This document shows positions 1-8,498 of a stretch of DNA of 64,000 nt, piece after piece. The first letter of the stretch is position 1. Each line of letters begins with the position of its first letter. Below the pieces are notes generated by a model. It had not been told where the DNA came from and searched no databases. It saw only the letters and a program-made list of their open reading frames with translations. The stretch lies in assembly GCA_043228905.1 (NCBI GenBank), contig JBHGNT010000014.1, positions 10,478,001 through 10,542,000 on the forward strand. The letters run 5' to 3'. The stretch is from Azolla caroliniana. Taxonomy: Eukaryota > Polypodiophyta. A program made the translations under genes and the position numbers.

Positions 1-256
1 CAACAACGCTACTGGATGAACCCCAAATATGCAGCAAAAGTTAAGGATGAAATCGACAAATTGTTACGGGTAGGGTTCATCCGACCGGCCAAGAAGGCGA
101 CCTGGCTGAGTCCGATAGTCATGTACCGAAAAAGAACGGAAAAATTAGGATATGTGTCGACTACCAAAAGTTGAATGCGGCAACGGTAACTGACGCCTTC
201 CCACTCCCTTCTACAGATGGAGTCTTGGATGCGGTAGCCGGTCACGAAGTTTATAG
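1..256 (+). pseudogene. Ty3/gypsy-1 reverse transcriptase, N-terminal part
   Basis: This is the start of a Ty3/gypsy RT, entering from beyond the left edge. Frame 1 reads a typical N-terminal block (EIDKLLRVGFIRPA, then W-SPIV). A one-base shift near position 140 moves the frame to KIRICVDYQKLNAATV followed by DAFPLP, the canonical first RT motifs of gypsy elements. The coding sequence runs to GHEVYS at 256, where a solo LTR interrupts it. It resumes in register at 779 with FLDGFNSYNQI. No start codon or LTR is inside the window on this side. The frameshift shows it is a dead copy. Confidence 0.85.
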
Positions 257-773
257 TGTTAGGCGGCAGGTCCCTTTGGATGGGAAGTAAGAAGAACCGT
301 GTTGATGAGAAACTTGGCCAACGCCGATAGGCCGAGGCCGAAACCAGAAATCGTGGAGATAGCCAACACGGAAGGGCGAAACTTGTAAATAGTCGGAAGG
401 TTACATTGGTATATAAGTACTTAGGGCAATCATGTTATGTGTGTGTATTATTTTAAAGTTACTGTTGTCGAGGTTGTGGTCTCTGTAACGGTGAGAGTGA
501 AGGAGTGTGAGTGGAAGCGTGTGAGCTCCATAGCCGCCTGTTGGCGAAGCAGGATCTCGAGGTCGTTGCCTCTGAGATTTCTGATTGTATTTCTTTCTCT
601 CATAGTGTTTTGTTTCGAAGTTTGTGGACTCCACGTGGTTTTATTCCCAGTTTGGGTTTCCACGTTAAAATTTGTGTCATTCTCAGTTTCTGTATTCTGA
701 TTTTCCTCTCCATTAGATTGACTATTATTCTGCACACGCGAACCGGTTGTGGCCGGCAACGATTTTAACTACA
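257..773 (+). mobile_element. Solo LTR (Copia-2 family) inside gypsy-1 RT
   Basis: A 517-bp insertion starts TGTTAGG and ends AACTACA. It is flanked by a perfect 5-bp target duplication, TATAG, at 252-256 and 774-778. Removing it with one TATAG copy restores the gypsy RT reading (EVYS then FLDGFN). Its start (TGTTAGG...GGTCCC...GGATGGG) and its downstream segments (CCACGTGGTTTT-like, TTCCACGTTAA, GGTTGTGGCC) match the 3' LTR of the Copia element at 58760-59400 in the same order, so it is a diverged solo LTR of that family. A TATA-like TATATAAG lies near 410. ORFs inside it are chance. Confidence 0.9.
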
Positions 774-3059
774 TATAGTTTCCTAGACGGATTCAACAGC
801 TACAATCAGATCCAGATGCACCCCGATGACCAAGACAAAACCGCTTTTGTTACCGAATGGGGAGTATTTGTCATCGTAGTCATGATGTTCGGACTTAAAA
901 CGGCGCCGGGAACCTTCCAGCGGATAATCATGGAGATTTTCGGAGAATTTATTCCAACATTCATGCAGGTGTTCCTAGACGATTTCGCCGTGTACAGCCA
1001 GGAAGGGGAACACCTCCAATACCTTTGACTATGTCTTGAGAAATGTAGGGTTTACCGGTTAAGCCTTAACCCGGTGAAATGCGTGTTCGGTGTGTCAAGC
1101 GGTGCATTACTAGGCCACATTGTTAGCAAGGACGGTATTGCCGTAGACCCGGACAAGGTCAAAGCAATTTTGGAGGCACCGGCACCCACCACGGCGAAAG
1201 CATTGAGTTGGTTCCTAGGACAAATCCGGTGGCATAGCCGGAGGCTCCGGTATCTGGCAGACCTGGCCACACCATTGCATGCGGCGGTGCACCGAACACT
1301 GTTTCAATGGACGGACACAGACGAGCAAGTGTACTCGGCACTAAAAGTACTAGTATCACAAGCACCGGTGGTGCAACCCCCGGATTGGTCTAAAGAATTC
1401 CACGTATTTGTAGACGCATCTGACATAGCAATTGGGAGCGCATTAATGCAGCTTACCGAACCGAAGTGGTACTGGCCCGTGTATTATGCCAGCCGGAAGC
1501 TGTCCCAGGCGGAACGTAATTACTCAACAATGGAAAGAGAAGCCTTGGGCATGATCTACAACGTCACCAAGTTCCGACACTATCTATTGGGGAGGAAATT
1601 TTCCTTTCATGTAGACCATTCGGAGCTACTTTACTTGGTTTCGAAAGCATCACTCACGAGTAAGCTGGCCCGGTGGATGTTATTATTACAGGAATTTGAG
1701 TTCAAGATATTTTACCGGCCAAGCATACAACATGCGGTTGCGGATTATTTGAGCCAGTTAGACTCCTGTGAAACCGGTGACGGAGTCCCAGATGAGTTTC
1801 CGGATGCAGAGTTGTTTAGGGTCACAACAGAAACAACAATAGATGGTACGGTCGCCGAGGAGGACAAGTGGCTCACTAACATGGACCAATTCCTGAGCAC
1901 CGAATTACCTTCAGAGGAGATGAATAGAGACGAACGGAAACGATTAGCAGTACAAAGTCGGCACTTCTACCTAGTGCAGGACACACTGTACCATAAAGGC
2001 GCGGATGGCATATGGCGGTGCGCGGTGCGCAGCAACGAAAAAGGCCAAATATTGCGCCAAGCACACTGCGGCGTTGCCAGAGGGCATTATGTTGGGGACG
2101 CTACGGCAAGGAAAATATGGCAGAGTGGCCTATGGTGGTAGAAAACATTAAAAGACGTCATCCGCTATGCTAAAGAATGCGATTTATGTCAGTGGATGGG
2201 CCAACCAACAGAATAGGCAAGGATGCCTCACCAACTAGTGCTGCCATTGGAACCATTTCAGAAATGGGGGCTGGACTTCGTCGGCCCATTTAAACCACCA
2301 GCAATGAGAACTGGCAACTGATACGTGATTGTCGCCACGGACTACTGCACCAAGTGGGTGGAGGCCAAAGCACTATGTGACAACACCGCGACATCCACGA
2401 CAAAGTTTTTATATGAATATATTTGGTGCCGGTATGGATGTCTGATCGAGCTAATTAGTGACCAAGGTTGGCATTTCCTAGGACAAGTGGTGGAGAGCTT
2501 GACGACATTCTATGTGGTGGTGCACAAGCGAAGCACTCCGTATTATCCGCAAGCCAACGGATTAGCCGAATCCACAAATAAGATTCTACAAAACATCCTG
2601 CGGAAAATTGTCAATGAGAACCGGACGGATTGGGATACAAAGCTGCAGAGTGCACTCTGGGCCTACCGGAGAACATATAAGACAAGTATCCGGACAACGC
2701 CGTTTTGATTAGCATTCGGATTGGAAGCAGTAATGCCGATCGATTTCTAGGTTCCTAGTTTGCGGTTACAGGTTCGGGAACGCCTAAACGAGGAGTCGGA
2801 AAAAATCCGGCTAGCAGCACTATGCGAACTAGAGGAACACCAGATAGCCAGCCTGATGCACATGGAACTAGAGCAACGGAGAAGGAAAGCGTTCGTCGAT
2901 CGACACCGGAAAGGTAACGAAAAAATGTTCGAGGTCGGCAAGCCGGTACTTGTCTTCCAGACTCGGATGGGTAAGATGACGCGGAAGCTATGGTTTCGGT
3001 GGACCAGACCATATTGTATTACACGAGAGTTCAACGGTTCCTACCAGCTAGGGACACGT
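774..3059 (+). pseudogene. Ty3/gypsy-1 pol: RT C-terminus, RNase H, integrase
   Basis: One reading frame carries, in order: the RT fingers/palm (FLDGFNSYNQIQMHP; LDDFAVYS at about 985-1008 in place of the usual Y/F-x-DD), the RT connection (FGVSSGALLGHIVSKDGI), RNase H (FHVFVDASDIAIGSAL at about 1400, the ...MEREALGMIYNV helix, ...VDHSELLYL, ADYLSQL), the integrase H2C2 zinc finger (HCGVARGH ... CDLCQ, about 2070-2190), and the integrase core with D (ATDYCTKW), D (ISDQGWHF) and E (NGLAESTNK). The frame is cut by six nonsense codons near 1026, 2139, 2214, 2319, 2706 and 2748, all explicable as C-to-T or G-to-A changes (CGA to TGA, CAG to TAG, TGG to TAG). It is dead by these stops and by two LTR insertions. 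The pol order with integrase last is diagnostic of Ty3/gypsy rather than Copia. Confidence 0.9.
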
Positions 3060-3702
3060 TGTCGAGGTATTCCTCGCGGATGCGTGGAATGAGGCGGGCC
3101 TCGGGGGTCTTGTACCGAAGAGCAAGAGACAAAGGAGAAGCGAAGGGACCCACTACGTGTGGGCGTAGATTCACAGGGACACGGCCCTTCGACACAAAGA
3201 CACGAGTGAGACACCGACGCAGAGAGACACGAATGTATGTATATATATATTAACAAGGACAAACAACAAGAAGCCCGAAGTCGGTTACAACCGAACAGGC
3301 CGGCGAACAGATGCCGTTGCCTGTTCGTAAACGCTCAGAAAGAAAGGAGTAGGTTGGAGGTGTTGCCGGAAGCACTCGGGCATTCCTCAGAGCAGCGCGA
3401 GCCACCCGAAAACCTGCACAGGAAGAAGCTACGGAGTATGGAAGAGAGACAAGCCTTCGGCCGACAACCCGACAGCACTTCGTCCTCTCTAACCGCGATC
3501 CTCTCCTCCTCCTCGTCTCCCCCCTTTTATAGGCAAGAAAGGAGTCGTTCCCCATGAACTTCCTTCCTACCGAATCTACCTACCTAGGATCTTCTATGTA
3601 CCTAATTCTCTCTTATGTACAACATAAGGCGCACGTGCATGAAGAGCCGGTTCCTACGCTCCGGTGCACCGATTCCGCTTGTGGACAGTTTTCTTCACGA
3701 CA
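3060..3702 (+). mobile_element. Solo-LTR-type insertion in gypsy-1 pol
   Basis: This 643-bp block splits gypsy-1 pol: the YQLGT segment stops at 3059 and the pol C-terminal WVNGFRLKPYYG resumes after 3703. It starts TGTCGAGG and ends TTCACGACA, giving TGTCG/CGACA terminal inverted repeats as in LTRs. Blocks such as GCGTGGA, GGCGGG, CGGGGGTCTTG, a run of TATATATAT and a CTTTTATAG TATA-like box before the right end match in order the 771-bp insertion at 57854-58624 in Copia-2. Both end in TTCTTCACGACA. A clean target duplication is not visible, so boundaries are good to a few bases only. Confidence 0.7.
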
Positions 3703-3922
3703 ATGCGCTGGAGAAGGTATGGGTAAATGGGTCAATGGGTTTCGACTCAAACCATACTATGGACCCATGCCAAGAAACCTGTTTGAGCATACAAGGGCTG
3801 ACACTGAACCGGACACCGGTAAGCACGACAAGAGGATAACCGGTCAGGCAATCGGTAAGCACGAAACAGGTGAAAGGGACCACAATCCGGAGATGGGTCC
3901 ATTTGGGCTGGACATGGATTAA
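3703..3922 (+). pseudogene. Ty3/gypsy-1 pol C-terminus
   Basis: The frame starting at 3704 reads KWVNGFRLKPYYGPMP, the conserved C-terminal tail of plant gypsy polyproteins (VNG-x-RLKPY-x-G). It then gives a low-complexity tail rich in GKH repeats and ends at a TAA at 3920-3922. A local duplication (AATGGGTCAATGGGT) sits just before it. It continues the pol interrupted at 3059. Confidence 0.8.
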
Positions 3923-4392
3923 CAAGATCGAATTTTAAAAAAAACGAAAAAGAAAAAGAAAAAGTGAAAAAAAAAAATAAAAAAAAATCAAGTAAGATCC
4001 AATCAAACCCAAATCATACGATGGTGAGGAGCAAACGACCACATGCAATGACAAGGAGTGAAGGGGCACTTTGAAAAGACAAGTAGTGGGCTATTTATAG
4101 CACATTATAGTACACGACATGCACATGCGCAAGAATCGAGAAAGGCGCCAACATGCAGAAAGAAAACCTACACCACATGGAGGCCTTCTCATTTCGCGAA
4201 TAGAGAATTGCAAACGCACACAGGCGATTAAAGATAATCAAACGCGAGCACCCAGAGCCCACTAATGCACCTACCTCACTAGCAACCACCGATTCAGAAG
4301 GAGAAATGGACTGCATGGCACTCTCTGAGGCAGCCAAGAAGTGGTTGAAGCAACACGGATTGGAAGGATTCTTGAGGATCATGGACACACCA
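3923..4392 (+). other. Intergenic: A-rich tract and unassigned sequence
   Basis: 3940-3990 is almost pure A with scattered G (A/G tract), which could be a polypurine tract or the 3' non-coding end of gypsy-1. 4000-4392 contains no supported gene. A short segment just before the telomere repeats (4305-4385) could be read as a peptide, but I recognise nothing in it. No 3' LTR of gypsy-1 was identified here. Confidence 0.5.
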
Positions 4393-4420
4393 CCCTAAAC
4401 CCTAAACCCTAAACCCTAAA
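4393..4420 (+). repeat. Interstitial telomere repeat (CCCTAAA)4
   Basis: Four exact tandem copies of CCCTAAA, the plant telomere repeat in its C-rich orientation. It sits exactly at the junction between unassigned sequence on the left and the coiled-coil ORF remnant that becomes alignable at about 4424 on the right. That position suggests it was added or captured during repair of a broken end. Confidence 0.95.
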
Positions 4421-4423
4421 CAA

Positions 4424-6826
4424 CTTCAAAACGGCAACAACTAGGCAACCAAAGAGAAGGAGGCCAACACTGAAAAAATGGCGAAAAAGCGGCCTAACCA
4501 GGTGGAAACGCAAGAGGAAACACCGGCACGACCAATAAAGATTACGTTGAACCAGCCAGGTCAACAGGAACCAAAGCCCATGGAAATGAAAATCAATCTT
4601 GGGACTCAAGAGGAGGAAACAGCGGAGGAGCCCAATGAGCACCTCCAGTGGCGCCAGAAGAAGTGCACTACAGACCATGCCAGGGAGCAATCGGGTCCAG
4701 GGAAGGATAGGACGTTGATACCCCGCACGGAGGGCCCAGAGCCAAGGGCGGAATCGAAACCGGTTCGAACAGAACCGGTCACAAAATTCCCTGCGCAGCA
4801 GGCTACGCCGGGGGTCAGGATATAACAAGATCCGTGATTCAGAAGCCGGTGATTCACTTGTCTACACCACCGGCACACCAAGACCAACCAGAGCCGGAAT
4901 GGCCAACTGAGGCACAACTAGAGCCGGAACTGCCAAGTGGTAACCAACCAGAGCTAGAGTTGCCAATTGACGTAACCAGACAAGATCAGCCACTGGCAAG
5001 CGCAGAAATCGGCCAAACCTCCACACAGACACAACAACAAGGCACTGACAGCCAATGGTTATGGTGGATCGTTGATAAAATAGCCGGACTAGTCCATTAT
5101 ATGGAGGCAGAAGAGAAAGCAAAATTGGACTGGTTGCTAGCCACAACCGGAGAATTGGAAAAGGCCCGGTCAAGGATCCAGAGCTTGGAACAAGATTTGG
5201 CTAAGATGGTCATAACAGGACCCCGGGAACAAGAACCGATGGCTTCGGTACATGTACAGAATAATGTGACGCTGACAACTATAAATAATCTTCAAACCCC
5301 GGTGACAGAAACAATCCTGGAAACAATTACAGCGTAAGCACAAGAGCTTGCCGTTCTCAAAGAAGACCTGGCCGCACAGGAAGCATTACAGGTCAGGGAA
5401 AGAGAATTAAAATTGGCGGCAAAGGAGGAACAACGGAAGACTGCCGACAACCTCCGCCGAGCAGAAGAAAGCCTATGGAAGGGACACCAAGCCTATGACC
5501 CGCTTAAGGAAGAGAAAAAATTGCTGCAAGAGAAGGATAAACTCCAAAGGATGGTGGAAACAGAGATAGAGAGGCTCAAAGAAGAGCTTCGGCAGCAAAA
5601 GGATAGGGAAGACCGAGCTCGCCGCCAAGTCAATCTGAAGTTGAAGCAGAAAACAGAAGATTTTGACCGCCTGCACCGGGATTATAAACATGTTGAGATG
5701 GAATAAAAGAAGCTCATCACCGACAACGACTGGCAGTAGGAGAAGATGTTCGAGCTCCAGAACGAAGTGCAACGGGCGAAGACGGCACTAACAGAAGAAC
5801 GGGTTGAGAAGGAAACCATACGAGCTGAAGCGATGCAGGAACGCCTGGAACTCTAGAAGCAACATCATGCGGAAACGGAACGTGCCACCATGGTCTTACA
5901 AAGAGTGCAGACAACTTATCAGAATCAACTGGTGCGCTACAAGGACTAGGAGGTGGTAACTGCGAACGTGATCAAACAATTGAAAGATGAACGGCAAGCC
6001 GCAGAAAACAAATCAAAGATGGGGTTGGAGCGGATCCAGTGCATTGTACAAACATAGAAGAATCGAACGAAGCGCTTGATTATGGTGGTCGAAATGGGCG
6101 AAGCATGCTGTCGAGCTATAGTTGTTGAGGGCGGATGCAAAAAACCAGCAAAGGGAAGGGGATGAGTTCAATCAGCTGGAAAAGGAAGAGTTTGTTGCCG
6201 TGAAAGATGAATTGGCAGACGACTTTGTAGCGTTGGCTGATGAACATATAGTAGTGGTCAGGCAACTAGTAACACAATTGGACGATGATCGGCTGGATAA
6301 CCAAATCCGGTTTGAAAGTTACGAAAAGGAGAGGCTACGGCAAGAGGTGACAAAGAGCGTGGCAACAATCAATCTTAGTGATGAAGAGCCATCGTCGGAG
6401 CCAAGGACAGACAGAGGCAAGGCTGGGACAAGCCAACCGGATTTAACTCAGGAGGAGCAGCCAAGGGAGGAATATCCGCAACAACCGCCGGTACCGGGAG
6501 CCAGACAATAGTTATCGGAGGAGCAACGCCCAGAAGAGCAGGAGACTGCGCAGCAGTAGGAGCAACGCCCAGAAGAGCCGGAGATCGCGCAACACCAGGA
6601 GCAATGTCCAAAAGAGCCGGAGATCGCGTAGCAACAGGAGCAACAGCAACAACCAATGGAACAACAGCCGAAGCAACGACCACAGCCCACAGAGCAGCAG
6701 CAAGAGGAGCAGCAGCAATAACAACAGTCCGATCAACTTTCCGACTAACCCTTACAGCCCCTCGATCAAAACATTCTGGATATTTCGAACAAGGATTGAA
6801 GGCCAGATAGTGGGATTCAACGTACA
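4424..6826 (+). pseudogene. Gypsy-borne coiled-coil ORF, decayed copy 1
   Basis: Reading pieces at 4478-4825, 4834-5337, 5413-5706 and 6122-6511, plus the stop-broken stretches between them, reconstitute most of a roughly 750-residue protein. The order is a Pro/Glu/Gln-rich N-terminal part (repeated PEPE/QPEL motifs), a conserved segment around QQGTDSQWLWWI, then a long Lys/Glu/Arg/Gln-rich coiled coil (about 5090-6360) with heptad-like L spacing. A Gln-rich repeat and an acidic C-terminus follow (near 6775). It is clearly homologous, segment by segment, to the minus-strand ORF at 38170-40507, which lies directly after a gypsy gag. It therefore belongs to a gypsy family rather than a host gene. 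It does not resemble gag, PR, RT or integrase; function unknown. Confidence 0.7.
6521..6637 (+). repeat. 39-bp tandem repeat, three copies, coding for Gln/Glu
   Basis: Three tandem 39-bp units beginning GAGCAACGCCCAGAAGAG, each 13 codons (EQRPEE...AQQ), lie in the C-terminal part of the coiled-coil ORF. The first and third units each carry an in-frame TAG in place of CAG. The repeat continues as shorter CAA/CAG runs to about 6725. Confidence 0.85.
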
Positions 6827-6845
6827 AGGTACTGCCCCACAGGCG

Positions 6846-7178
6846 TGCCCGGAGTAAAGAAGGCGCTCATATCGACGAGTGAAAAACTTCGACACACTTT
6901 AAGAGAGAAGAGTCCCGTCACTCGGCTCGGCTACAAAAACTACATGGCCCATCACTATGGCTTTGCGCTGAAGGTAGTGGCCGAACAAGAGCCCAAGAGC
7001 TCCACCGAAGCGGCTCGTAACCCACGATGGGTGGAAGTAGTCGACCTTCATCGACACACTATAAGCCTTCGTCACCAGCTTGAGGGGGAGGAACCGAGAT
7101 TGCCACAGCAAAGAAAGTAGAACGCCGACGAAAGCCAAAGTGGATGTCGGACGCCTCACACTTGAGGTTGAGGGGGCG
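6846..7178 (+). pseudogene. Copia-1 family: 3' internal end (second copy)
   Basis: This matches 20071-20422 of the Copia element at 16155-20843 base by base with scattered differences. Shared peptide segments are EKSPVTRLGYKNYMAHHYGF, EPKSSTEAARNP and TISLRHQLEGEEPRLP, followed by a polypurine tract (GAGGTTGAGGGGGCG) and the LTR. Both copies jump from this pre-RT segment straight to the polypurine tract, so both lack RT and RNase H. The left edge abuts the coiled-coil ORF remnant at about 6843-6848. Confidence 0.8.
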
Positions 7179-7503
7179 TGTTGAGAGATCAAGCTCAATT
7201 TAGTTTAGTTACTTAGTCTACCATGTAACTTCGTAGTTACCTAGATAGAATCTAGTTAGAAGTGTTGACTATAACACCTTAAATAAGACCTTCTACTTAA
7301 CTGGGATATTCTAGATCCTCCACTCCTAAGTACATTTATAAAACGACTTACACTTTTGTACCTATATTATCCTCACACATGTGCACCCTTGCACATGAGC
7401 TCTATATATACCTCATTGTAGGTATTTTTGTTTTTCATGATGATAATGCTAATTTAATATAGAGTTAATCATCCCCCATCTTCTGTTGCTCATAAGTGTA
7501 CTT
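7179..7503 (+). repeat. Copia-1 family LTR, left part (split by LINE-1)
   Basis: Starts TGTTGAGAGATC directly after the polypurine tract and matches the LTRs at 16155-16581 and 20423-20843 up to AAGTGTACTT at 7503. The sequence then switches to LINE-1. The remaining LTR end appears at 12421-12509. Confidence 0.9.
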
Positions 7504-7649
7504 TCCTCGACGAGTTTCGTGGGTGGGTTCTTTTGGTGTGCTCGTCCCGTGCTACAAAATGCCGATGTGATTGCGACACACACAAAAACTCGGCTAAGTC
7601 TCGAACCCATTTATTTATTTTACCTTCTTTTTTTCTTATTGACACCACA

Positions 7650-8462
7650 ATGACGTCTAGACGGACTAAGGAACTTAAGGATATACAAGACGAGGCTATA
7701 AGTAAGGAGGACTTTTTAGATATGTTTAATCGTTTAACAAAAATAGAGATGGATATGAAAAAATGGGCGAAAGACACCGAAACCTACAAGAAAAAAGATA
7801 GAGAGGAAAAAGACGCCCTCAAGGCCGAAATCGAACAACTTAAAATAGAAAACATCGACCTTAAAAAACAACTTAAGGACATCGAGGTATCTCGAGAAGA
7901 CGGTGAAATATCCTCTATAGAGGATATAAAGGACGAAATTAAAAAAGTTAAAGAGGAAGTTAATAATAACATAGAGTTAGCTAAAACGGGTTGGGTAGAT
8001 GTGGTTAAGAGAAACATTAAAAAAGAAATAAAAGATGAAAATATTGTTAACACCACCCTTGAAGAAGAGAAAATGCGTCAGGCCCGACGCTTAAATGTAC
8101 GTGTCACTGGGCTCAAGGAAGGTGCATCCCCAAATGAGGACGCACAAACACTTGGGAAAATGTTAGGGTACACAGAGGCCCTACCTATCACCAAAGCATG
8201 GAGGGCCGGGCGTGACACAACTAGGAAGAGAGCCTTAGTCCTTCAATTTAAAGACTTAGACTCTAGAATCACTTTCTTTAAGAAGAGACCAATCCTTCGA
8301 GGAATGGATGGGGACCCCATCTATCTCGATGAAGACCTCACTAAGATGCAAATTGAGCATCGCAAGAGTTGTATGCCACGAGTTATGCAAGCTCGTAAAG
8401 AAGGCCATCGCGCCTTTTACCGAGACGGGCGAGTGATCATAAATGATCGCACTACTAACTGA
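7650..8462 (+). CDS. LINE-1 ORF1 protein (coiled coil plus L1-like RNA-binding domain)
   Basis: A 270-residue protein from the ATG at 7650 (the frame is open back to 7533, but this ATG fits the basic MTSRRTKELKDIQ start). Residues about 10-130 form a highly charged coiled coil (EEKDALKAEIEQLKIENIDL and similar heptads). Residues about 145-270 resemble the RRM and C-terminal domain of L1-type ORF1 proteins: RRLNVRVTGLKEG, ALVLQFKDLDSRITFFKKR, IYLDEDLTKMQIEHRKS, HRAFYRDGRVIIND. By analogy with the family it would trimerise, bind LINE RNA and form the RNP with ORF2. It ends in TGA directly followed by CGG, in the same reading frame as ORF2. Confidence 0.85.
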   Translation: MTSRRTKELKDIQDEAISKEDFLDMFNRLTKIEMDMKKWAKDTETYKKKDREEKDALKAEIEQLKIENIDLKKQLKDIEVSREDGEISSIEDIKDEIKKVKEEVNNNIELAKTGWVDVVKRNIKKEIKDENIVNTTLEEEKMRQARRLNVRVTGLKEGASPNEDAQTLGKMLGYTEALPITKAWRAGRDTTRKRALVLQFKDLDSRITFFKKRPILRGMDGDPIYLDEDLTKMQIEHRKSCMPRVMQARKEGHRAFYRDGRVIINDRTTN

Positions 8463-8498
8463 CGGCGTGTGGCCCATGTGACAGAAAATGCACTTAGG

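Noticed and set aside
1-3922. Gypsy-1 pol as an endogenous pararetrovirus (caulimovirid)
   Set aside because: An integrase with zinc finger and D, D, E core follows RNase H and there is no movement or coat protein, so it is an LTR retrotransposon.
6375-6827. Leu/Val/Ala- and Cys-rich minus-strand ORFs that look like membrane proteins
   Set aside because: Shadows of the Gln/Glu-coding CAG/GAG repeats of the coiled-coil ORF on the other strand.
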